Shown here piece by piece: positions 1 to 10,445 of a stretch of DNA of 64,000 nt. The first letter of the stretch is position 1; every line of letters begins with the position of its first letter. Made by a program: the position numbers and the translations under genes. A model generated the notes under the pieces. It did not search any database, had not been told where the DNA came from, and worked only from the letters and a program-made list of their open reading frames with translations. Location: NCBI GenBank assembly GCA_015499995.1, contig JADNRV010000021.1, positions 310,001 through 374,000 on the forward strand, read 5' to 3'. The stretch is from Flammula alnicola (taxonomy: Eukaryota > Basidiomycota > Agaricomycetes > Agaricales > Strophariaceae).

Positions 1-603
1 CAGAGGCCAAGGGGGGGTTTAGAGCGCCTGCTCTCCTATTATATTTAGCGCGGCCTGTCTCTTTCCCTCTTCGGCGCGGCACTCAGCACGATGCAAATTT
101 GAAGAAAGAGTTCTGTAGAAGCTTCAAGACGGCACACAGCCATGGCGGCTTCTTCGCGCCAAAACGTCAAGAAAGGGTGGAGACACGGAATGTCGGAGTG
201 GCTGTAAACGCAGGAAAACATGTCAGAATCTTATTGTAAAGCTTGGAAAGAATGCAATGCGTATGTATTCCATTCAACGCACTCAATTGAATAGGGGTTG
301 TAAAAAGGGATCAGAGTCCAACGTTAATTGTCTGGATGAGATGGGCGTACAGTACTGTACTTATAGGAAAATGTTCATTGACAGTGTTGACAATGACAGA
401 ATGCCCAACGTTAGGGCGCCGGATCGGAGCCGGAGCCGGCATTACCGGCATTGGGCAATTACCATATTTGAAAATTGACATCGCGAGCGCTGAGCTTGTA
501 GTATCTTTTCGACTTACTTTCATGTCATCGTCCACATCAAACCCACAAAACAGTGGTATGTCTCAACTTGATAACATTCACTCCGACATACCATTATTCC
601 AGG
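1..603. other. No supported gene at window start
   Basis: No convincing exon chain. The stretch at 273-308 (TTCAACGCACTCAAT...) recurs in diverged form at 2061-2096. The missing N-terminal half of the FunK1 remnant would be expected here, but no FunK1-like segment was recognised. Confidence 0.4.
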
Positions 604-1682
604 TCCCCCTGGGCGCCCTCGAAGTTAAGGTATTGGTAAGCAATTCTACCTACCAGGATGCCCCTGAATTTCAGGTAGACTCGAGTCGAGTCTACCTTTG
701 GAAAGATGGCGATTCAGTTCGTGTAGTGGCCGCATCAAAGACCGTATCTTCCTGTCTTCATATGGGACCGGTCTCAATACTGTCAGCAGTGTTCGCGAAG
801 CTCTCATTGCCATCTACGACACCCTCGAAAGTGAGTTTGCGTCACAATGAAAGCAATATCGCTTCTCATGCATTTAAGCAGTTACTCGATACCTCTGTTG
901 CAAGCATAATATTCTACATCGTGATATTAGCTACGGAAATGTCTCGATCAAGCCTGCACCTCAAGAGAGCAATTTCCGCACAGAAGGTGGAATTGCCGTG
1001 TCGCCCGATGCATTTTGTTCGGTGAGACATCTATTAGATCCAAAGTGCGACCACCGAAGCTAACGTTGCTTATTGATCTTGCCTGCGGCGAGATCTTTTA
1101 CCAGAAGCTAGACACATGTGGCACTGACGGTAAGTTCACCATATCCACCAACTGTTTTTGGCTATTGCACCTTTAGCCGCATGCCCGTGTTATCACCAGG
1201 TCAGTATACAACTCTGTCCTGCCACAACGCCTTGAACAAATTCGGGGTCCCGTTGGCCATGGAATCACGAGCTCCGACAGGACGCAGAATCTGTTTTCTG
1301 GCTTCTTTTTTTGTGGACCGCACAACAAGCACCGGCCAAGTCGTAACATAACGAAATCCCTGTCGCTCTTTGGATCACACTCACGAATTCATCTGCGGGC
1401 TCTGTAAGACACGGCTTCCTCGCCAGATTTCCTGTTGGTGTGGTCCATAACGAGCTCCCTCCATTACGATCTTTGTTGAGGGAAATAGGAAAGCATATCC
1501 AATGTGATCACTACTGGGCAGAAGATGAAAATTTGATGCATCCGGAATATGTACACGAAGTTTTCCAGCGCCTGATCTTCAACTTTCTTATCGAACATCG
1601 CAATGAACCATTCATGGACGTACCTCTGAAACAGTCTTCTCGGCCATCCAATCATTCTCAGGCTTACCGACGATACAAGTAG
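604..1682 (+). pseudogene. FunK1-type fungal protein kinase, truncated remnant
   Basis: Conceptual exons give, in order, VREALIAIYDTLE, CKHNILHRDISYGNVSIKP (kinase catalytic loop HRDxxxxN, about 891-949), LLIDLACGEI (DFG-like segment, about 1064-1096), HELRQDAESVFWLLFLW (about 1264-1314) and a C-terminal part with EYVHEVFQRLIF and EPFMDVPL (1440-1682). This order is that of the FunK1 kinases expanded in basidiomycetes. The loop reads HRDIS.GN, typical of that family. The N-terminal half, normally several hundred residues, was not found upstream. A TAA at about 1341 interrupts the frame between the HELRQDAES block and the C-terminal block, and I see no intron that removes it. It is probably a decayed fragment. 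Identity is fairly sure; its boundaries are not. Confidence 0.6.
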
Positions 1683-2940
1683 TGGATTATCGGCCGGCTA
1701 AACTCACGCACTCCGAGGTAAATACTGTTCCGGAGGTGTGTGATACTTGTTTATTCTGCATGTCTTTCTGCTGATATACCGTACCTAACCAGCGAGGTCC
1801 CTTGGCCATCTGCATAGAAAATTCGTCGTGAAAGTCCCTAAAGTCCGATTCGTGGGACGAGATATTCCTTTTCTCTTCGAACTTTCGGCTTTTTATGTCC
1901 TTTTCCTCTATTTATTTAAGATAGGACAAGAGGACAAGGAATGAACTTTAGAGGCGGCAAAATACGTGTTTCCACATGAGCCATCGTCCGCTGACCTGCA
2001 TCCTGACTCTGTCCTACTCGCAGAGTACGAAAATTCTTGGCGACTCCGATTCCCTGACAGTTCAACGCACTCAATCGAATCGGGGAGCTTAAAAAGAAGA
2101 TTGACACGGTACGCTTATCTGGGGAGGGAACTGAACGGTGATTGGTATGCCCCGCCGTATCGCCCTTCAAGTTACGACATAGGATGATCGACACCTGTGA
2201 AGCTCCCCAATGCCCGTATGTCAACGCGGAAGGCCGTTGGAATCACCACATTTTGGCCTTGCTGACTGAAGGGTTCAACCTATTTGTCTCTCTTCCTTAG
2301 ACCCTCACTGACGTCCGACTGAGGCAGTTGTACAGACTCCATCACAAGATCCATTGCCTGTACCATTTTGTTCAGCCCAGCTCAGCTGCTGACCCACTTG
2401 AATTGCCATCGTGACCTCGAAATCTTCTACATCGAATTTTCCCTGTGAAGGAACTCATGATGAAAAAAAACCTTCCGACTTAAAGCAGCAGTGACTTGGT
2501 TTGCCACGGGAAACAGAAACCCTGAACAGTTGAGGTCTCCCACTGCACCCAACTTCTCGGTTTTGGAATAAGGAAGGCAATCGCCCTCAGAATCACAAGC
2601 CACCAAAGCCGGTGATCTATCCCCTTCATTATGGTACCATTTTCAGGGTACCCACCATGCACACGCAACACTGGGAACTAGGCTGGGTCCAACAAAGGAT
2701 CGTCGGATTTGATGGTGCGTCGCTGGGATGTCGATGTACCTCAGAAGGAGTGCGATTTCTCGGAGATTGAACTGGTGAACAAGAACGAAGAATGATAACA
2801 ATTGTTCGATAACAAAGTTATAACTGCCGACCAGGCTAGACTCGTCAACAATTCTCACTTGGTTCAAGCCTGGCCGGACGGCGGAGAGGTTCTGTCCTAC
2901 TTATACCAGTTTGGCGTGAGAACTATGATCTCTTTCACGG
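1683..2940. other. Intergenic, degenerate coding-like fragments only
   Basis: No complete gene. At 2061-2108 one frame reads FNALNRIGELKKKID, a helix-like segment whose nearest upstream in-frame codon is a stop. The diverged copy near 273 has a stop inside the same stretch. This looks like old gene debris. On the minus strand, about 2310-2450, one frame reads AIQVGQQLS followed by acidic and hydrophobic residues, but no family was recognised. Confidence 0.35.
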
Positions 2941-2942
2941 AA

Positions 2943-2970
2943 TGACGTCACGACATATATATATAGTCTC
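2943..2970 (+). promoter_or_regulatory. CRE palindrome TGACGTCA followed by TATA-like tract
   Basis: TGACGTCA at 2943-2950 is the full cAMP-response/ATF-CREB bZIP palindrome. It is followed at once by an alternating TA tract (2955-2966) that could serve as the TATA element. It lies about 75 bp before the ATG of the small mitochondrial-type protein gene. In fungi such sites are bound by Atf1/CREB-type bZIP factors linked to stress; regulation of this gene by them is inference. Confidence 0.45.
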
Positions 2971-3023
2971 GACTCTCGAGAACGTACATATTTGAGAGAC
3001 TTCTTGTTCACCATCGTATCGCC

Positions 3024-3857
3024 ATGTTTTCCATCAATGCTTCACGCTCTTTCCTGTTCACATCGTCGCGTCGATTTGCTGTGTCGGCCAGCGCAAGATA
3101 CAATAGTACCAGGTCAGTTCCCAGTACCATGGCAGTGTGTACCTCGGGGCCCTTATGTTTCTGAAACTAACTAGGCGCTATACGAGGTTCACATTGTTGC
3201 ATAAAAAGTAGAATAAAACGTGGTCTAATTCATCCTTTCTTAGCACGATGCACGAAAACGATCCCGAGGTATGAACCTATCCGTGCCTCGTGGCTTCTCC
3301 TTGACGAGCCTTGTGGAAACAGGTTCTAGAAAGGGAAAAAAAGAGGAACCTCTCCAGGTCGTCCACCGACAAGACCTCGACGCCGTACGATTACGCCCCT
3401 GGTTGGAACGAAGTACTCGCATCTGCATCTGAGGCTGCCGTAAAGGTGCGCAATATTGGCCTTGCAGACGCCACCCAGTTCTGCGTCATTGACGTCATTC
3501 TAGGCCGATCATGCAGAGGGCAGTGTTGGATCCGACATGCAATCCAAAACTGTAGAGTTTCTGCGTGCAGCTCGTACGGAGACTGAGGGAGAGTCTTCTA
3601 CGACTGCGTTCTATGCTCGAGATGAGGTTTCTGGGCCCCTTCGAAGTGCTGATGGCAAGGAAGAGGTGATTGCAACCAAAGGCAAAGTCACAACCGACAA
3701 AAAAGGCGCTGATACTATTATCGAAGAATTAGAAGAAGAAGACGCTAGGATGACGCCAAGCGAGCAAGATGTGCGTCTAACCGCTTTTTACCTTTACCAT
3801 TATAATATTGACGTCTCTGTTCCTTCTTAGGTTAAGGCAGATAGAGGAGAAATATAA
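3024..3857 (+). CDS. Small hydrophilic protein with mitochondrial presequence
   Basis: Five exons fit splice consensus and frame: 3024-3112, 3244-3268, 3323-3445, 3504-3770 and 3831-3857, giving about 176 residues. The N-terminus MFSINASRSFLFTSSRRFAV is basic, rich in Ser/Arg and without acidic residues, as in mitochondrial matrix presequences. The mature part is hydrophilic: MHENDPEVLEREKKRN, then YDYAPGWNEVLASASEAAVKADHAE, then an acidic Glu-rich segment (IIEELEEEDARMTPSEQD). The protein ends VKADRGEI. VKADH and VKADR look like an internal repeat. I recognise the style of a conserved fungal mitochondrial protein but cannot name it or give a function. A CRE site sits in its promoter. Confidence 0.72.
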
Positions 3858-4303
3858 CCTCCTCGTTTGTTCCATTTTCTTTATCATTCGTGTGGTTATC
3901 AGATTATATGGACTCCAAAGAAAACCCACTCTACACACCCCTGTATTACCACCATCTTCTTCGATATCATTGTATTCAAATTCATTCCTTACGCGTTGCT
4001 GAGTCAACCTCGCTCCATTCTTCGGACATCGGTAAGAGTCAGTTTCAGATGATTGTTCGTCGCTGTCGATGTATCCTTTGGGTGGGCCTTGTTTTGGCCT
4101 TGTTCTGCTGGGTGAAAGTGGTGTTTATGATTCGGAAATTTGTAGTGGTCATGCAACCAATATAGGGTCACCTTATTATTAGGGTGGAATTTGATATAGA
4201 AGAGATGTGATATAATATCTCACAAGAGATATCAAGGTGACGGGGGTAGAGAAGATGATGGTTGGAAACTTTGCAGTTCAACGTTCAATCATGATGAAGG
4301 GAG
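3858..4303. other. Intergenic between small mitochondrial gene and decayed nuclease-like gene
   Basis: AT-rich, with no supported exon on either strand. It would hold the terminator of the gene ending at 3857. The plus strand at 4190-4235 has a short AGATATGATATAATATCTC-type imperfect palindrome. Confidence 0.4.
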
Positions 4304-5005
4304 CTAGCTGCCGAGAAAGCGTAGCTCAAGAGTCGAAACCTCTAGTATCTTCGCGATGTCCGTTATGTAATTAGAGTGTTTCGTTGTTAGCACATCAGTG
4401 CAGAAGGAAAAAGGAGCTGACAAGTACCTTCGTATGCACCAATCCTTTTGGCGGTGTCGACGACTTCCATAAATTTGGTACACCCCTCCTCCTCGAGAAT
4501 AGCTGCCTCCCACCAAGCTTCCGGAGCTACGTGCACAATGTAATCCACCGAAGGCTGCGCGGCCTGACTCGGACTAATGTTCGCGGTGTTTTTGTCGAAA
4601 ACATAAAAGCACAAACGCGTGCCAAAAGCGCTCACGCCGTTCATCAACGAGGGCGAACTTTTGTGTAGCTGGGTTCATCGTTTCAGCATTTGGTTATCTG
4701 CCTCCGATCTCGTTGTGGGAGGTATTTCCGGGCCTTGATCTCGACGAAGAAAATTGTAGCTTGATTCTTCGTGATGGCGTAAGAAATAACGAAGTCGATC
4801 GAATCTTTTTCGCCCACGTTGATATGACCGACGACCTTCTGAGGGGTGATCTCGTAGCCTTCTTCAATCTTGAAGCAGAGATTGAGAACACTACACTGTT
4901 CCACGCGCCGTAAAATTCGTTTTCGTCAGTGTTGGCGCTAACACGGTTGAAAGAGTCGATGATGACGGCCACATGGATAGCCGTCGTGAGCTGTGGTAAA
5001 GGCAA
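4304..5005 (-). pseudogene. Decayed PD-(D/E)XK-like protein of basidiomycete family
   Basis: Read on the minus strand, three frames carry successive parts of one protein: AIHVAVIIDSFNRVSANTDENEFYGAWN, then CFKIEEGYEITPQ with KDSIDFVISYAI and FFVEIKAR, then GVSAFGTRLCFYVFD with EAWWEAAILEEEGCTKFMEVVD. The spacing of DSIDF and VEIKA fits the D...(D/E)xK core of the restriction-endonuclease-like fold. I recall similar basidiomycete proteins of roughly this length and order. The frame shifts by one base near 4880-4905 and again near 4683-4700, and TGA (complement of 4675-4677) falls inside the third part. No GT-AG intron explains these breaks, so I read it as a pseudogene. Function of intact members is not known to me. 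Confidence 0.55.
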
Positions 5006-5859
5006 GGTGAAGGGTTGATAGGGGATAAGCTGATGTGACCGTGTCTTTATACGCCCAACTTGACCGCGCCATTCTCGGCTTTTCCCCTTACAGCTCCGAC
5101 GACTCCTTTGCCCTCAATGGTCATCATCTCCTTTTCGAGTCATACTTCTTGGCGTCCACCGACCTCCTCCATATAAAACGCATTGTAAACTTCATTATCC
5201 CGCTCAATTCATATTCCGCTGTGGTCGTGATGATCAACATTTAAGAACGATATTCGAATGGACAGCTCAAGCCTCAAGCGTTCTTTTTATATGGACTGGG
5301 ATCTGACCAGTTTTATCTCATGATGCAAATCGTTGCTGGCAGATAGCGCTCAACAATCAATATCAACCTACATCAACGCCAATGATCGTACTCATGCCCG
5401 CAAGTGGCACTTGAGGTGATCAACCATTTTGGTTGCGCCTCTTCTAAATTTCATTCCGGAGGCTCGGAGTTGGTTGGACGTAATCTCCAGAGTTTGTGGG
5501 CAACGAAGCACTGGACAACTCAGGTTTTTACTGGCTGAACGTTCGAGATTACTGTGAGTCTTTTCCTTCCTGACAATATCGTCCTTCAACTTGAAGTCTA
5601 ATGCACACCACGTCGGTTGATCCGGTAGTCGCCACAAACAGAGACTCCGAACATTGTGCACACAGCCATTATGTGATGGTACACATTACACACAGAATAA
5701 CTGTCTTCTTTAATAGCGGCCTAAATCAACGCCCATCATGATATACGTGGTTTGGATCGACAATTTGGAGCCCTATAAATTCCTCGAAACATCCGCTGGA
5801 GTGCGTATTGCCTCTCCCGTCTTCCATGCCCAACGATTACAAACATCAATATCCAGAAT
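5006..5859. other. Intergenic before seven-TM gene 1
   Basis: No supported gene. A minus-strand open frame at 5392-5661 has no recognisable motif and no splice partners. Confidence 0.4.
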
Positions 5860-7400
5860 ATGTGTGAAACCAAGTCTCCCAATATTTCCTCTCAAGGTCG
5901 TACGCAAATTGTCTGCCTCGTGCATTTATTTATTTAGGGTTCTAACGTGTCCACAGTTTGCAGGGCGGATGATGTCGCCACCCATCCTAACGTTCATTTT
6001 ATCATTATATTCGACATTCTTCACATTATAGGGCCAGTCCCCCTTCTAGCCATTCTCTTAACGGCGTGGCGTTCCTCGGAAGTCACTCGGACGTCGACGC
6101 AGGTTATGTCCCTTTCTTCGTGGATTATTTTCAGTGTGGCGAACTTGGTCATATTGGGGCAACAAACGGGTCCGCCTCCTGCCACCAGTATTTGCCTAGT
6201 GCAAGCGATGCTAATATACTCATCTCCTGTCTTGTGAGTTGCAATTTTTGATGGCTGAACATAATCGCAGAGTTTTGCATCTGACGGATGTATCCATAGT
6301 TGTGCATTTTCTACGGCTGGATGTTTGTTGCGAGTGAGAGTGATTGTTCTTGTTATTATAATTATGCCGACTTGGAAAGTAACAGGCTTATCTATCGGCG
6401 TCGCTCTCCATCATGCCCAATTCAAGGATATCGCGCACACATATGATCTTGGTATGGCATCCTCATGATTCACGTTTTAAACGCTCGTGTCTTCTTACGT
6501 TTCATGTCAGTTCTACGTCATTCCGTGTGGCGTGCCGTTGGCTATCATCATTGAAGTGCTCGTTGTACGCCCGCTTTCCCCTGCAGTTTCTGAGCTAGTC
6601 TAACTCTACTCTGCAATACGTAGCTTGGATTATTAAATCCTTCGACAATTCGAAGAGATCCGTCTGGGATGTACTGCGACGTCGCTATCTCAATACCGTG
6701 AGTTAGTATCCCCTGATACACTGCTAAGGAGGCGAAGATTATCTGCTTCCTTGATAGGAGTAAAATCACTGGCGGTGCTGTCATGTGTGGCCTCCTGATA
6801 TTGTTGGTCTTAGAAGGTGATTAGTCACCCCATGAAATATACTTCACTATCTAACATGCTTTTTGTAAGCATTAATAGTACTGGCGTATCTACGCGCCCG
6901 GCGAGAATGTACTGCATTGCTCAAATCCGAGTATAGTACAAATACACGCCAAAATTTTCCCGGCGATGTGATTGCGCGTATGGTGGTATTCACATTTTGC
7001 GCTTTAATTGCTTTCTCGTGCGTATATACCCATCTTCCTGATTCATGGTTTAACCCTTCTTGAACAGCCTGTCCTTCGTTCAATACCTCCCTCAGCATAT
7101 TGCAATCGATAACGGCAAGGTAACTCTTGTCCAAGCTACCCGTAAGTCCACCTCTCCATTTTTCCGGCGATGAGAAAGACTAGCCTAATGTGATCTCAGT
7201 CCCATTTTGCGCAGGCCTAATATTTGGTACTCAAATGGTGAGCCTTCATAGTTTTTCTTGCGATTTGCTCACCTTCCCTTGTGCCGCGTGTATGCACTTA
7301 GGATATTCTCCGTGTCTGGATACCGCGAAAAAGGCAGGGTCTTGAAGGCATTGATCCAGCGTGTACCTATAATCTCGATCAAATTCGTGCTTGTGAATGA
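5860..7400 (+). CDS. Orphan seven-transmembrane protein, copy 1
   Basis: A chain of about ten exons is intact in frame. Exon 1 (5860-5896) reads MCETKSPNISSQ. Exon 2 (5957-6233) has NVHFIIIFDILHIIG, WIIFSVANLVILGQQTGPPP and a cysteine in TSICLVQAM. Later exons give FCAFSTAGCLLR, FYVIPCGVPLAIIIEVLV, NPSTIRRDPSGMYCDV, SKITGGAVMCGLLIL, a cytosolic loop LRARRECTALLK, LSFVQYLP, GLIFGTQM and a basic tail IPRKRQGLEG. Hydrophobic segments and the paired extracellular cysteines suggest a 7TM, GPCR-like topology. The family is common in Agaricomycetes but has no assigned ligand that I know of. Every exon has a counterpart in copy 2 at 10446. Confidence 0.72.
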
Positions 7401-7539
7401 GCAAATATCTGGCATCGAAACTGCGTGCCGTGATGATATTGTGAGCTCGTCGTATTTGTGTTACAGGAATAAGTCGTCATCGCTGAAATCACAAATTACA
7501 GCACATTTCTACTTCCGTCAATATAATGAGCTACCTGTT

Positions 7540-9274
7540 CTACAATCCTTGCATCACCCTGTATTTGACAATGTTACCATCAATCAAGCCCCCACCCTCG
7601 AACACTCTGCAGCCTAGCCGTTCTCGTCCTTTCTCCCGTAAGAAGCCGTCATTATCAGTGAAGAGAGGTAGGCCTCTCGGCTTCAGGTCATGTACAAGAT
7701 CTCGGCCAACGACCTTCAACCATTCCAAAACGGGCTTTGTCGTCCAACGATCGACGTAGCCAGGACCTGCTTGGAACCACCCAAGGTGACCACCATTCTT
7801 GGTGAGCGCCATGACGACGAGACCATTGCCTCCACCATCCATTGGCACATGCCGGACGACAGGATCATCAGCAGAGTTGATGGAGAGAAAAGGAACCTTG
7901 ATGTTCTGTACCATTCCATGACTTGACACCCAGATGTAGTAAGTATCTGCGTCGGGGAATGGGAAGGGTGGAGAGGGACCTCCGGCGATCTTAGTAAATG
8001 TGTCGTCAAACTTCGACATAGTTGGGTTCTTCAACGTGATTGCGATTCGAGTTGCTTTTGCCACTTCGTGTTCGGGGTCTTGCATGAGAGCGTCCGAATG
8101 ATGCTTCACGAGCCTCACAAGGTTTGATCCCATCCCCCTTGAGTATAGATACCTGCCCGTGAATGAATTGACAAGACTAGAAAAAAAAGGGGGGGAAATA
8201 ATTAATAAGCTGTACATGCTGCGTAGAACGTGAGACTTGCCCTTCCTTATTCTGTTTGAGATCCCAAGGCTAAATATCACATTGCCCATAAATACGCATC
8301 CGCCAACAAGGCAATGACGACTTACACATGCAAGAACACAGCCAGACTGTAGTCTACTCCGGTCGCCTTCTTCGCCCAAATATCGTGTGAGAACATTCGA
8401 GCCCAGCGAAAATCCAAGGCCTACAAGCGGGGCGTCAGGGTATTGATGGGCAATATACATCAAGGCTGTCCGAGTATCGTCTGTGTGGCCTGCCGAGTAT
8501 AACAAAGGGCTCGTGACGGGCACACCAGCGCCTAAAGCACAAATGTTAGGATATGAAAAGTAGGTGGCATTTTGTGGCACCTACATCCTCGAAAATTGAT
8601 GACAACTGCTCTATAACCCAGGCCACCCTCTTCGACGGAAGCACAGGCTCTGTTAAGTATCGCCCGAATGTAAGGTTCATGAGATCCTTGTAGAAATTTA
8701 GATAACGAAATAAATTGATAAAATGCAATGGCGTACCGCCAGTTAGCCCGTGCTGGACGACGATGATAGGTACATCTTTCTTGACTCTGGCCTGATCTGC
8801 CGGCGCAAAGTCAAGCCCTCTGAAATTCGAAAGTTTGAATTGACAAGTTACAAGAAAGTCAATGGCTACGCACAGAGTACCACCGTCCGCCAGACGCAAA
8901 TATGTGCTATTGGAGTTTATGAGTACTAGTCATGCAGTACTAGATAGGGAGGTCTGCACGCACCGGTGGTACCACATAGGATCATCCTTTGAGAAGTCTC
9001 TCGCTATACAGTATAATGTTTGTAAATGACCACTGGCGCGTGGGAGCATGAGAACACGAAGACGGCTTAAAACGGGCACTCACTTAAAAAGCCACCACAG
9101 TGGACGAAACTCGCTGAAAAGGCTTTTGCATCTCGTCTCCACCAAGGCTTTTAGAGAAACGTGGTCCACGTCATTGCGGCTGTTCACTTGCAAAAGAGCC
9201 GGATTAGAGGCGAAATGAACGATCGGAATGCGGCTGGTATTTCTTCGCATGAGAGCCGTCAACGACACCATCAT
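7540..9274 (-). CDS. Alpha/beta-hydrolase, EMB8/ABHD1-3 (YheT) type
   Basis: The chosen start is the ATG at 9274 (MMVSLTALMRRNTSR). The protein reads VETRCKSLFSEFRPLWWLFN-GHLQTLYCIARDF (exon join near 9090/9035), then LADGGTLGLDFAPA. VVQHGLTGG forms the oxyanion region, RGCAGVPVTSPLLYSAGHTDD follows, and GFSLGSNVLTRYLGE carries the nucleophile Ser. The acid is in SADDPVV and the histidine in NGGHLGW. The GHLQT, AGHTDD and GxSLG motifs define the EMB8/ABHD1-3 family, which includes yeast Eht1/Eeb1 acyltransferase/esterases. A PWDL motif, conserved in the family, sits in the sequence between about 8190 and 8320, so one intron there is probably two. Substrate is not predictable. The gene is convergent with seven-TM copy 1. 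Confidence 0.8.
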
Positions 9275-10445
9275 TCAAAAAAATCCACTGTGGTCGAAGG
9301 AAGACAGACTTGCTTGTACAGCTGATAGTATCCAAAAACAGTGGCGTTGTCGGCGGCACGGGGTAAGAGGACATGTATAGATCGAAATGGACCATAGTTG
9401 GCGACGTGAATAACTGGATCCTGAGATTATTTTTGAATGTTGAAGTTGCTGAAGGGGAAGGTTTGGATGAGACTTACATGCAGAATTGCCAAAGTTTGTT
9501 GAACTGAAGATTAATAGATCCCCAAAAGGATTCCAAGGACGGAAATATTTCATCGCAATTAGTTATGAGTTCAGTCTTGTGTTCAGCTATACCAAACCAT
9601 GTTAGACTGAAGGCTTTGAGTAACAAAACTCCAACTTGTGCCCAGTGGCAAGGTTTATCGGTATATATTTTTCGCGACAGCGAAGACTCTGGTTTAGTGG
9701 TGCAATCTGCAATGATTGAGGACTGACAGTGAACGGCACTCACTGCCACTGATTAGACCTGTTTGAGCTATGCCGGGCCCAGGTTTCCGGTCCGGGAATC
9801 GCCGAACTAAGAAACCACTCCGAGTCATCCCAAACTCATCCCACACGACATCTGGTCTCTCTGGAGAGTATGTACTTCATCCGCTTGAACGCGTATACTG
9901 GCACGTTTCTCGGACGCACCGAATAATCAACTCGAGACCTGATATGCCACACCTCTCGAGAATCTGCTACAAGTGTCAACCGGCGCTGTTCGATGCATAT
10001 GACTTTGATAGAACGAACCATCTGCCTGTCAATATAAGGTTGGCCCGACCACGGGGTTCACGCATATGTATATCATCATACAGTATATGATGGTTGCTTG
10101 CCTTTTCATTCTTTGTGGCCCTTGTCTCGATATCGATATGATCTATGTTTCCCAGTGGGTCAATTTAATTTTGGAAATCATTAAAAACCTCTCAGGCATC
10201 ACCACACTGAAGAGGGCTCTAGTTCTGACCTCTGTCGTCTTTCTGGTCTTCCCTCATCGCTCAGCAGGAACTCGCTGTTTGTTCTGTTATTCATTTTCCC
10301 CGCAGGCGGCAGCTTTGTCTCTTGTCCCCTTTTTTTCTTCGATTGCAGGTCGCTCAAAACAATAAAACCATCGCCTGTTGCATAAGCCAGCATGACGAGG
10401 ATGGTTAGCCTTTGGATCGCGAAACGGAGCGCAGAGACTGCTTCA
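9275..10445. other. Intergenic between hydrolase and seven-TM copy 2
   Basis: Upstream regions of two divergent genes. No exon chain recognised on either strand. Confidence 0.4.
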
